Of a stretch of 48,636 nt of DNA, positions 1 through 5,868 are shown piece by piece; position 1 is the first letter of the stretch, and every line of letters starts with the position of its first letter. Under the pieces are notes generated by a model, which did no database searches, was not told the DNA's origin, and saw nothing but the letters and a program-made list of their open reading frames with translations. Location of the stretch: NCBI RefSeq assembly GCF_914484835.1, contig NZ_CAJZAR010000102.1, forward strand, positions 1 through 48,636. Reading direction: 5' to 3'. The stretch is from Paraburkholderia tropica (GTDB lineage: Bacteria; Pseudomonadota; Gammaproteobacteria; Burkholderiales; Burkholderiaceae). Made by a program: the position numbers and the translations under genes.

Positions 1-56
1 GAATCACATAGGGGCACCCCCCGCCGCCCAGACTCTGCTATAATTCGCGTCCCGCC

Positions 57-147
57 GGAGAGATGGATGAGCGGTTTAAGTCGCACGCCTGGAAAGCGTG
101 TATAGGTTAATAGCCTATCGGGGGTTCGAATCCCCCTCTCTCCGCCA
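57..147 (+). tRNA. tRNA-Ser (GGA), integration target
   Basis: A complete class II tRNA with the 3' CCA encoded. The 7-bp acceptor stem pairs GGAGAGA (57-63) with TCTCTCC (137-143), the discriminator base is G144, and the anticodon loop CTGGAAA gives anticodon GGA. A variable arm typical of tRNA-Ser and the T-loop GGTTCGAATCC are present. A TATAAT box lies at 39-44 just upstream. The 3' end of the gene is duplicated at 8928-8945, so this tRNA is the attachment site of the integrated element to its right. The gene remains intact after insertion. Confidence 0.96.
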
Positions 148-151
148 GGAA
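134..151 (+). repeat. attL core of the integrated element
   Basis: Eighteen bases, CCCTCTCTCCGCCAGGAA, covering the tRNA-Ser 3' end are repeated exactly at 8928-8945. The match continues for seven more bases with one mismatch (to 158 and 8952). Direct repeats of a tRNA 3' end on both sides of an integrase-bearing block are the standard signature of site-specific integration. Distance between the copies is 8794 bp. Confidence 0.93.
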
Positions 152-158
152 GAATTCC

Positions 159-191
159 AAGCCCTTGATTTCAAGGGCTTTTTTCTTTTTT
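159..191 (+). terminator. Terminator downstream of tRNA-Ser, element side
   Basis: AAGCCCTTGA (159-168) pairs with TCAAGGGCTT (171-180) and is followed by a long T-rich tract to 191. It ends the tRNA transcript. It lies inside the element, so the element brought a replacement for the host terminator that now sits at 8955-8992. Confidence 0.8.
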
Positions 192-200
192 ACTCGTTAG

Positions 201-222
201 TACCCATACACCAACCCATACA
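201..222 (+). repeat. Candidate integrase arm-type site, left end
   Basis: Two tandem copies of ACCCATACA stand here, 11-12 bases apart. The whole 22-base block recurs at 8787-8808 near the other end with one mismatch and the same orientation. Paired short direct repeats inside both ends of a tyrosine-integrase element are the expected arm-type binding sites. Binding itself is inferred. Confidence 0.6.
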
Positions 223-298
223 ACTCTCTCGCGCAGATTCCAACTTCTGCGCCCACGAAGTTGGCTACAATGGGCGTGAACAGGCATGGGAGACCGAC

Positions 299-448
299 GT
301 GACTGATGATGCGCTTGCAACTAGAACCGACCTTAGCTTAGCGGCGTCGGGGATGAACAGCGTGCTGCGGCGAACGAAGTGGCAGTTGGCCACGTCGCAA
401 ATCATCGTTTCGATCGCCGTGCTCATCGCCCTAAAGTTCATCAACTGA
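299..448 (+). CDS. Small membrane protein, 49 aa, hypothetical
   Basis: A GTG start at 299 is preceded by GGGAG with good spacing. The predicted 49-residue product has a polar N-terminal half (TRTDLSLAA) and a C-terminal hydrophobic segment, about residues 31-47, containing IIVSIAVLIAL and ending KFIN. It would be a tail-anchored or single-pass inner-membrane peptide. An upstream in-frame ATG at 98 lies inside the tRNA and is not credible. I do not recognise the family. It is the first gene inside attL and reads against the large leftward gene set. It could be a moron-like membrane peptide, but no function is assigned. Confidence 0.45.
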   Translation: MTDDALATRTDLSLAASGMNSVLRRTKWQLATSQIIVSIAVLIALKFIN

Positions 449-567
449 CCTAGGGCACAAAAAGCAAGTGCAACGCTGCGTCAGCACTATCAGTTCTTGT
501 GGCACCCTAGTGCCGAACGTTGCGGGCCCGATCCGCTCCCGTCCACCCGCCCACGCACCCGACTCTC

Positions 568-1380
568 TTAGGTCTGACCGGATGCAGACTTTCGTTGCAA
601 CCTTTTGAGCCTCAATTCAATATAGTCAGCAAGGAACTCATACGTCTCTTGGCTCGGCTCTCCGCTAAAGGTAATAGTGACATCAAGCCCATTTGGGTCG
701 ATGATCTTTTCGCTGCGAGCGACCTTTTCGCTGCGGATTGGCTCGGGTGATGCCCTTGGATACGAGGGGAGTTGATTGACGACATCTTGGGCTATATCCA
801 GAAGCCCTTCGCGCCGCACCGGCGGCGCGGCAGCTTCGCTCAGTGGAGCGTCGTCCTCCCCATCGTACGCGTCGTCTTTCGATGCCGGATCAACGTGGAC
901 TTCATTCTGTCGCAAGATTTTAGCGGCACGAACAGCGGTATCGTCCTGAAACCCACGGTCGAACATCAAAAAGTGGGTCAACGTATGATCTGACGGCAAA
1001 CCCTCTGGCCATCGCTGGAAGACTTCACTTGCAACAGCCGGGGTAAGTGCCGCTTGACGCAACAATCCGCTTCGATCACGGGAATCCGGGCGGCCGTCTA
1101 ACAAGATTCTGACTGCCAAATCAGAGAGGCGAACCATCCGCCCGCTGGAGCTTGGTTCATCCACCAACAGACCGTAGTTCTTCAAGGCGCCCAGAGTCTG
1201 CTTGAATCCACTACTTGTCTCGCTATATCCCCAATGTTTTGCAACGGCAACAGTCGGCGCACCGCCCCGCCGCTCATGCGAATACATTGCCTGCGCTCGC
1301 TGCAACGCGACGTCCAACGATATGAAAGGGAAATTCGGGCTACGTTCCTTACTCTTTCGCGGCTCAATGGTTTCGCTCAC
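568..1380 (-). CDS. Winged-helix-like hypothetical protein, probable cargo
   Basis: A 270-residue protein from a GTG start at 1380, chosen because GGGAGG sits just upstream; an ATG at 1431 has no such site. The N-terminal third (about residues 18-90) looks like a winged helix: an ISLDVALQRAQ helix, VAKHWGYSETSSG, then ALKNYGLL followed by a basic strand RMVRLSDLAVRIL. The middle is helical, and a disordered acidic linker (DDAYDGEDDAP) leads to a short C-terminal alpha/beta unit ending in LADYIELRLKRL. From memory, stand-alone proteins of this kind occur in variable islands of many bacteria without known function. It has its own promoter (1403-1431) and lies next to attL, a usual place for cargo. 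Confidence 0.75.
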   Translation of the reverse strand: MSETIEPRKSKERSPNFPFISLDVALQRAQAMYSHERRGGAPTVAVAKHWGYSETSSGFKQTLGALKNYGLLVDEPSSSGRMVRLSDLAVRILLDGRPDSRDRSGLLRQAALTPAVASEVFQRWPEGLPSDHTLTHFLMFDRGFQDDTAVRAAKILRQNEVHVDPASKDDAYDGEDDAPLSEAAAPPVRREGLLDIAQDVVNQLPSYPRASPEPIRSEKVARSEKIIDPNGLDVTITFSGEPSQETYEFLADYIELRLKRLQRKSASGQT

Positions 1381-1402
1381 GGTATCCTCCCAGTATTCGT
1401 GA

Positions 1403-1431
1403 ACTATACGCCCACACCCACCGGAACTCAA
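1403..1431 (-). promoter_or_regulatory. Promoter of the winged-helix gene
   Basis: On the minus strand TTGAGT (1426-1431) and TATAGT (1403-1408) are separated by exactly 17 bases, a good sigma-70 promoter. The predicted transcript starts about 15-20 bases before the ribosome-binding site of the gene that starts at 1380. Confidence 0.6.
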
Positions 1432-1441
1432 GAACCAAATT

Positions 1442-1481
1442 TATCTCTTAGTCACGGATAAAGTGATTGACTTCAGAGATA
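1442..1481. promoter_or_regulatory. Dyad upstream of the winged-helix promoter
   Basis: TATCTCT (1442-1448) and AGAGATA (1475-1481) form an inverted repeat, with an inner TCAC (1452-1455) / GTGA (1463-1466) pair. It lies immediately upstream of the -35 box at 1426-1431. It may be an operator, possibly for the winged-helix protein itself. The role is inferred. Confidence 0.35.
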
Positions 1482-1537
1482 GTGCTACGCTACATTGTGC
1501 CGGTAGTGAAACCGTTTAGCGCGGTGAGGTACAGCGC

Positions 1538-1862
1538 AAAACAAAAAGCCCAGATCAGCCTTTAGCGAGGCGTCGATCTGGGCTTCTTCCTACGAGTCCC
1601 TGTGTTAGCGCACAGGGCATACGGCAAGGTGATAAGGACACACCGGATGCCGCACGGCTTGGTTGGAACCAACATTCTACCAAAAGTGGAATGGTGCTGT
1701 GGCGACACTTGTCCTAGATTCCTCATTGGGAGGGATTGGATATGATTCCATCCAGCACCATTAAGGACGTCTTTGTAACGGCGTACACACGGTTTCGGCT
1801 CGGTCGAATCGAATGCGTTTGCCAACACTGGCGCTCCTCGCCTAGTCGCTAAAGAGATCTAG
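1538..1862 (-). ncRNA. Structured RNA candidate, about 320 nt
   Basis: No credible protein fits this stretch, but it is dense in paired elements. The minus-strand 3' end is an 11-bp terminator stem (1546-1556 with 1575-1585) followed by TTTTTGTTTT. Upstream are a 7-bp hairpin (1598-1604 / 1611-1617), a composite stem CGGCA-GGTG / CACC-TGCCG (1622-1652), and a 10-bp stem AATGGTGCTG / CAGCACCATT (1690-1699 / 1753-1762). The terminator loop (1560-1572) is complementary to the 5' end (1839-1842 and 1846-1854) over 13 bases, which would close the molecule or form a pseudoknot. I see no clear promoter, so the 5' end is uncertain and may reach 1930. It lies between two leftward genes. Confidence 0.55.
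1546..1585 (-). terminator. Intrinsic terminator, minus strand
   Basis: AAGCCCAGATC and GATCTGGGCTT form an 11-bp perfect stem with an 18-base loop. Only the minus-strand side has a strong T tract (TTTTTGTTTT), so it ends leftward transcription and protects the downstream promoter region at 1403-1431. Confidence 0.8.
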
Positions 1863-1865
1863 GCA

Positions 1866-1892
1866 GTCGCGGCACCTTAAGGGTGTCGCGAC
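1866..1892. other. Hairpin without T tract
   Basis: GTCGCGGCACC pairs with GGGTGTCGCGAC around a TTAA centre, giving about 11 pairs with one wobble. It lies just after the stop of the gene at 1958-2293 and before the RNA candidate. It may be the 5' hairpin of that RNA or an mRNA 3' end. Confidence 0.45.
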
Positions 1893-1957
1893 TTCGATCG
1901 TCGCTCGCTTGGTGACACTCAGTTACTACGAGGCAGGCAGATCAAATTGCCATGCGT

Positions 1958-2293
1958 TTACGCAGCTCGATCTACTTCCGCCAAAAGCATTTCATAGGTG
2001 AACGCTTCGATCGCTTCATCGTGCGGAGTGTAGTTCTCGTCCCGCTCGCTAGCGGGAACACCCGCCTTCCAGATGTTTCGTAACGAAAAGCGCAACCAAT
2101 ATGATGCGTTGCACGAGGTTCGACTCTGAGTTAGGTTGGCAATGGCCCCCGCGAGATGAAACTTCTCCCAATATCCTAGCTTGCCTTCATACTGGTTCAG
2201 ACGTGCGCGGATAACGTTGGTGATAGGCACTATCAGGATGTCCGGTCCTTCGCCCTTCTCTACGCGCTCCCAAAGTAACTCCAAGTCGTCCAT
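1958..2293 (-). CDS. Hypothetical protein, 111 aa, element gene
   Basis: The start at 2293 is favoured because GAGGAGAG lies just upstream; a longer form would begin at 2341. The 111-residue product begins MDDLELLWERVEKGEG and is acidic and largely helical, with SYWLRFSLRNIW in the middle and a DEAIEAFTYEMLLAEVDRA helix at the end. There is no signal peptide or membrane segment. I do not recognise the family. It follows the triple-hairpin array and precedes the structured RNA candidate, so its leader may be shaped by those hairpins. Confidence 0.6.
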   Translation of the reverse strand: MDDLELLWERVEKGEGPDILIVPITNVIRARLNQYEGKLGYWEKFHLAGAIANLTQSRTSCNASYWLRFSLRNIWKAGVPASERDENYTPHDEAIEAFTYEMLLAEVDRAA

Positions 2294-2349
2294 CTCACTC
2301 TCCTCGCCGATCAGAGGTTTGATATTGCCACGGGCAGGCAAGGTTGACG

Positions 2350-2373
2350 CCCCGATACTTCCGGCGTCGGGGC
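2350..2373. other. GC-rich hairpin next to the triple array
   Basis: CCCCGA and TCGGGG pair around an 11-base loop. It lies just left of the three covarying hairpins and may be a decayed fourth member, although the TTTNCCCG loop is missing. Confidence 0.35.
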
Positions 2374-2386
2374 CAGCGCGAGGGAA

Positions 2387-2550
2387 GCCGATTTAGCGTG
2401 ATTTTCCCGTCACGCTCCCTTCGGCAACAGGGTATCCGCGGGTAGAACAGCCGAATCGATGTGATTTCCCCGTCACATCACCCCTCGGCAAACAGAGCAC
2501 ATCGGGCCCCTCCGATTCGGTGCGATTTACCCGTCGCGCCTCCCCTCGGA
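2387..2550. repeat. Three tandem covarying two-stem hairpins
   Basis: Units at 2387-2425, 2450-2489 and 2511-2550 recur every 61-63 bases. Each has an outer 5-bp stem (GCCGA/TCGGC, GCCGA/TCGGC, TCCGA/TCGGA) and an inner 7-bp stem (AGCGTGA/TCACGCT, GATGTGA/TCACATC, GGTGCGA/TCGCGCC). The loops are TTTTCCCG, TTTCCCCG and TTTACCCG, so the loop is conserved while the stems change in both arms together. Each unit is followed by ACAGRG. Compensatory change means the folded form is selected, as RNA or as cruciform / single-stranded DNA. The array fills the gap between the genes at 2576-2770 and 1958-2293. Confidence 0.85.
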
Positions 2551-2575
2551 GAACAGGGCGGACCGGGTGTAATCG

Positions 2576-2770
2576 TTATGCGCGATCGATCGTTTCAAAG
2601 CCGCGCCGAACCAGGCCGACAGTCGCTTGGCTTAACGACACCCGCATGCCGGTTTGCTGCTGCACTTGCGCACGGTGCTGCTCAATGCGCGCCATCAGAT
2701 CGGCGTCAACGCAGACCGTAAAGGAGCGGGCTTTGCCGCTGGTTGTGCTTTCGGGCGTTTTGGTTTTCAT
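2576..2770 (-). CDS. Small ribbon-helix-helix-like protein
   Basis: A 64-residue protein starting MKTKTPESTT. A basic N-terminal strand, ARSFTVCVDADLMARIEQHRAQVQQQTG, is followed by a second helix, SLSQATVGLVRRGFETI. This strand-helix-helix order and length match Arc/MetJ-type DNA-binding proteins. The gene lies five bases after the stop of the gene at 2776-3102 and is the last gene before the triple-hairpin array. It could bind the array or the palindrome at 5124-5150 to control the element, or act in a partition or nicking complex. The fold call is moderately sure, the role is not known. Confidence 0.65.
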   Translation of the reverse strand: MKTKTPESTTSGKARSFTVCVDADLMARIEQHRAQVQQQTGMRVSLSQATVGLVRRGFETIDRA

Positions 2771-2775
2771 GCGGT

Positions 2776-3102
2776 TTAGACGATGAAATAGTTTGTCGAA
2801 TACTTCGCTTTCGTGGGCTGCTGGGCTTGCCGCTCCCTTGCGATAGACGCGGCAACACCAGCGTCGATTGCCCGCAACACGTGGGCCACTTGCTCAGCTC
2901 TGAGATTGGGCCATGCCTTCGACACACGCTCTTGAAGGTTCGGCGTCTGCTGCACGATCAGATGGCCCAAGCCGACCATCCAAAACAGCGTCCGATGCCC
3001 TTCGTCAGTCGCCGCGCGCTGCATGTACGTCGCGCCCGCTATCGCGTCTTCCACGTCGCGTGGCAGCTTGACTGCCTTAGCCGTATTCTTCGCGGTCTTC
3101 AT
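2776..3102 (-). CDS. Hypothetical protein, 108 aa, coupled to capsid-like gene
   Basis: The ATG overlaps the stop codon of the capsid-like gene in a TAATG arrangement, so translation is probably coupled. The 108-residue product starts MKTAKNTAKAVKLPRDVEDAI and is mainly helical, with PNLRAEQVAHVLRAIDAGVAASIARERQAQQ near the end. It is basic at the N terminus and has no signal or membrane segment. I do not recognise it. Its fixed position next to the capsid-like gene suggests a structural or assembly partner, for example a scaffold or decoration protein. That is inference. Confidence 0.65.
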   Translation of the reverse strand: MKTAKNTAKAVKLPRDVEDAIAGATYMQRAATDEGHRTLFWMVGLGHLIVQQTPNLQERVSKAWPNLRAEQVAHVLRAIDAGVAASIARERQAQQPTKAKYSTNYFIV

Positions 3103-4067
3103 TACGCCCCCACCGTCCAGAAACGCGACGTATCCGGCAGCAAAGGTTGAAGGGAAACAATCGCCGTCACGGCGAGCGTTCCAGTCAGCGGGTTGGCCGC
3201 GCTCACACGTTCTGCAAAGACGTCAACTGTCGAGCGAATCATGATCGCGGAACGCGAGAATGCGCCCACGATGGTCGTCGCCATGTCGGCGGTCAGTTCG
3301 CCGCGCACACCTGCTGCTCGCAGGACACCATCCTGACCAACAGCTGCGCCCGTACCTGCAGTACCGATTACGGCGCGGAGTTCATCGAATCGAACAGACG
3401 CGGCAGCAGCGGCAGACAGGGTGAAGGCTGCGGGATTTTTCGCGACGATTGCGCCGAGCAAGACGGCATCGGCGGTGCGCGCCAGGCCCGCCGTAATCGC
3501 GTGCATGATCGCGTCGGAGAAATCCGGATAACCCTTCATCGTCGCGCGGTCGAACTCGAAACGCAGCATATAGATGCCGGTATTCGTCTGCGGCCCGCCA
3601 GAAGTGTCCACGTGAATCTGAGCGCGGCTGATGGGCAGCGTCGATACGGCCACTTCCTGCCCGTCAGGAACGAGAGCGAACGGCGATGCTTCGACCGTTT
3701 CAAAATAGGTCGGAATGTTCTGCATGAACACGTCGTCAGCGGGGCCAACCGGGATAGCGCTCGTCGTGTCCTGATAGATGATCACGTTTGCGCCAGCTTG
3801 CGCGACGAGGGACTGGGCGATGATATCGGCGCCGAGCGTGATCGTTTGACCGGCAGGACGGCCAACCGGTGGACGCTTCAGGTGCATGCCGCTTTTCGTC
3901 TGAAGCTCCGGCAGCATGTCGCCGTTCAGGTCGATAAGGCTGTTAACAATTGGCCGGCGCGGGATGTACCGGCGCACGTCGCCGTTACCGTCATACGTCA
4001 CATCGGCGTTAGGCTCGCGCATCGCGCGTTCCAAAAGGTCGTTCAGGAACGTGGGTTTTTTCGTCAT
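3102..4067 (-). CDS. Capsid-like protein (possible HK97-fold major capsid)
   Basis: A 321-residue protein with no signal peptide or membrane segment. After a basic N-terminal arm of about 75 residues come features that fit an HK97-type capsid subunit: an entry segment LGADIIAQSLV, an extended strand-rich loop (residues 95-160), a long spine-like helix YPDFSDAIMHAITAGLARTADAVLLGAI, a Gly/Ala-rich A-domain stretch, and an ending VGAFSRSAIMIRSTVDVFAERV...FWTVG like the last strands of capsid proteins. The recognition is by pattern, not by alignment. No protease, portal or terminase gene lies in the element. If correct, it could build small capsids or alter those of a helper phage. An encapsulin-like shell is an alternative. 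Confidence 0.5.
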   Translation of the reverse strand: MTKKPTFLNDLLERAMREPNADVTYDGNGDVRRYIPRRPIVNSLIDLNGDMLPELQTKSGMHLKRPPVGRPAGQTITLGADIIAQSLVAQAGANVIIYQDTTSAIPVGPADDVFMQNIPTYFETVEASPFALVPDGQEVAVSTLPISRAQIHVDTSGGPQTNTGIYMLRFEFDRATMKGYPDFSDAIMHAITAGLARTADAVLLGAIVAKNPAAFTLSAAAAASVRFDELRAVIGTAGTGAAVGQDGVLRAAGVRGELTADMATTIVGAFSRSAIMIRSTVDVFAERVSAANPLTGTLAVTAIVSLQPLLPDTSRFWTVGA

Positions 4068-4126
4068 ATCTCTAGGACTACTTATTGTGTGGAAATGGTG
4101 AAATTATGCGATCCAGTGAAGATCAG

Positions 4127-4555
4127 TTACACATGAGGGTTTCGGTTGTATCGCAGGCGGTCGAGAATCAATTTCGTTTCGAAGAACGCCATGCCTTCGT
4201 CAAGAGCGTCCGTGAAGTCATGTTGGTCGAGGCCGTTCCGCAGGAATATGGCCTTCAGCGGATCGAGGCCGCCTGGCTCGCCAACGAGGTCTCCGAGCGC
4301 TTGCATGTAGCCGACGAACACCGTGACTGGTGGCGTCAACTCTGCCGGGTTTTCCATCAGAAACGCGTGGCCCACGATGAAATAGGAAAGCCAAGCCGCG
4401 TCATATTCGCCACCGGCGCGGCGCGGGAGAGCGCATTCTGCTCCATACAATTCAATCATTGACAGGGGGATGCCATAACGCTTGTGGAGAGCGGCGGCGG
4501 AGTGGAAATAGCGTCCATGGTTTTTGCTAACTTCTCGATTTTGCGAAAATTTCAT
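4127..4555 (-). CDS. Hypothetical protein, 142 aa, element gene
   Basis: The start at 4555 (MKFSQNREVSKNHGRYF) is taken; a longer form from 4636 adds 27 residues without a visible ribosome site. The product is helical and soluble: an AALHKRYGIPLSMIELYG segment, an aromatic helix DAAWLSYFIVGHAFLME, and a C-terminal helix DALDEGMAFFETKLILDRLRYNRN. I do not recognise it. It lies 59 bases before the capsid-like gene and in the same direction, so it is likely part of the same transcript. Confidence 0.6.
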   Translation of the reverse strand: MKFSQNREVSKNHGRYFHSAAALHKRYGIPLSMIELYGAECALPRRAGGEYDAAWLSYFIVGHAFLMENPAELTPPVTVFVGYMQALGDLVGEPGGLDPLKAIFLRNGLDQHDFTDALDEGMAFFETKLILDRLRYNRNPHV

Positions 4556-4745
4556 TGTTAAGAACCCCGGTTTTCTGTCTTTCCAGACGATAAAGACTAT
4601 TCCTACAAACCAATTTCCCACATTGCAATCAACCATTTACAGCACGCGATATAGTCGTAGTCCGCGATTTCAAAACCCTCTCAGACTTTTATTCTCGCGG
4701 TGCTTTGTACCCCTCTCCCATCCGGCCTGAGGGAGGACCCGTGAG

Positions 4746-4754
4746 TTATCCACA
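4746..4754 (+). promoter_or_regulatory. Perfect DnaA box
   Basis: TTATCCACA is the exact DnaA consensus. It lies in the gap 4637-4797. A single 9-mer can occur by chance in 48 kb, so it is only suggestive of host-assisted replication of the excised element. Confidence 0.35.
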
Positions 4755-4797
4755 GGCCGATGCGCTGCTGGGCTCCCCCGTCTTGCCCTGACATAAC

Positions 4798-5061
4798 CTA
4801 GCTGACCTCATCGGGCAGTGGCGCGGAGTTGAGTCCGCGCCCTTTTACGTCCGACATCCGCATGTGCCACGTGGCCAGCCCACGTTCGAATGCCTCTGCC
4901 GCAACGATGCAACCGCACGCCATCCACGCAGCTACATCGCCGCGCGGCACAAGCTGCAGCATTTGCAGGTACTCCTTGCTCAATGAATCGCGAACAACAA
5001 GGTGCTTTGGACTCGGATCTGGGGCATGCATGCGCTTTTGTGAGGTATTCACTGTAGCCAA
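4798..5061 (-). CDS. Hypothetical protein, up to 87 aa, first leftward gene
   Basis: An open frame of 87 codons from a TTG at 5061; GTG and ATG codons at residues 4 and 11 are other possible starts and no strong ribosome site decides. The product contains SKEYLQMLQLVPRGDVAAWMACGCIVAAEAFERGLATWHMRM, a compact helical segment with a CGC pair. It is not recognised. Its position directly left of the palindromic operator suggests an early gene of the leftward transcript. Coding status is moderately supported. Confidence 0.5.
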   Translation of the reverse strand: MATVNTSQKRMHAPDPSPKHLVVRDSLSKEYLQMLQLVPRGDVAAWMACGCIVAAEAFERGLATWHMRMSDVKGRGLNSAPLPDEVS

Positions 5062-5123
5062 CTAGATATAGTGTTTCGATGTGAATAAAGCGTAACACCA
5101 GAATCCAATTGAGCGTTATTTAC

Positions 5124-5150
5124 ATAGGTAAACGTTCAACGTTTACCTAT
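5124..5150. promoter_or_regulatory. 27-bp palindromic operator candidate
   Basis: ATAGGTAAACGTT (5124-5136) and AACGTTTACCTAT (5138-5150) are exact inverse complements around one central C. It lies between the leftward gene set and the rightward alpA-vapE genes, the place where an element's repressor would act. The protein that binds is unknown; the AlpA-like and ribbon-helix-helix proteins are candidates. Confidence 0.7.
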
Positions 5151-5213
5151 TCGACAAACTATTGATTTTCATGAGAAAAAAGTCGAAAAAAATGTCGAAA
5201 ATACTTATTCCGT

Positions 5214-5545
5214 TGCCCTTTGCCACTTTCCCTGTATGACGCTTTTCCGTAGGGCATACAGGGAAGGGGATTTTTTGCGCTTTCGCATCGATTTGGGGTG
5301 TCAGTCTCTTCTTGCCACCCCGGGGAAAGCCTTACTGGATAAGGCTTTTAACGAATCGGGGGGGGGCACGGTGGTGCAATTTCACAAGAGTTTATTGGGC
5401 TGTCTATCAAACTCTTCAGAACTACATACCCCATGCCCCCCCAAATCCATCTAAGCCAAGCTACATATGGGTTTCGCCGGGGGGGGCAGCACGAAAAAGC
5501 ACCTCATTTGCCACCCCCGCACATACCCCGTGCCACCCCCGATTA
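5214..5545. other. Candidate replication origin with C/G-tract motifs
   Basis: A gene-free stretch before alpA and vapE. TGCCACCCC(C)G occurs at 5313-5322, 5509-5519 and 5531-5541, with related runs of G9 (5358-5366), C7 (5436-5442) and G8 (5479-5486). An 11-bp dyad TTCCCTGTATG / CATACAGGGAA (5228-5238 / 5255-5265) is followed by a T run, and a 9-bp hairpin AAAGCCTTA / TAAGGCTTT follows near 5326-5350. AT-rich DNA with repeated GAAAAA lies just left of it. Clustered motifs and dyads upstream of a replication ATPase are what a P4-like origin would show. No replication data support this. Confidence 0.45.
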
Positions 5546-5642
5546 GCGATTAACCGTTCAGAGAAAAAAACCCTCATGTGGAAACTGTCTCCATCAGTAT
5601 TCAAACTCCGCCCTGCACTCACACACACTTTGGGCAAGCAAA

Positions 5643-5849
5643 ATGCAAACACAACTGCAACCGACCAAGATCATCCGAATTGCAACCGTGATTGAGCGAA
5701 CGGGCCTTTCGAAAGCGTTCATCTACCAAATGATTCGTCAGGGAGACTTCCCCGCCTCCGTGCGACTTGCGCCGCGTTACGCCGGCTGGGTAGAAAGCGA
5801 AGTGAATGACTGGCTTAACACGCGAATCGCCGCAGCACGCGCGCAATAA
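5643..5849 (+). CDS. alpA: AlpA-family regulator
   Basis: A 68-residue protein with the AlpA helix-turn-helix: IRIATVIERTGLSKAFIYQMIRQGDFPASVRL, then the wing GWVESEVNDWLNTRIA. Length and motif order match the family. In P4-like and CP4-type elements AlpA proteins activate integrase and excision or act at early promoters. Here the gene precedes the VapE-type gene by 19 bases and follows the putative operator-origin region, so it probably controls this element's induction. Ribosome site is weak. Confidence 0.9.
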   Translation: MQTQLQPTKIIRIATVIERTGLSKAFIYQMIRQGDFPASVRLAPRYAGWVESEVNDWLNTRIAAARAQ

Positions 5850-5868
5850 AGGGGGAGAAGCAAACGAC

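Noticed and set aside
98..298. Upstream extension of the frame ending at 448
   Set aside because: It begins inside the tRNA and runs through the terminator; the GTG at 299 with a ribosome site is far more likely.
1562..1828. 88-codon frame on the minus strand as a protein
   Set aside because: No ribosome site or family pattern, and the stretch is full of hairpins better explained as RNA.
1538..1862. Retron msr/msd RNA
   Set aside because: No reverse transcriptase gene lies in the element.
2387..2550. CRISPR array
   Set aside because: Only three units, repeats differ in sequence with compensatory changes, spacers are short and similar, and there are no cas genes.
4746..4754. DnaA box as proof of an origin
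   Set aside because: A single 9-mer is expected by chance at a noticeable rate in 48 kb, so it is listed only as a weak site.
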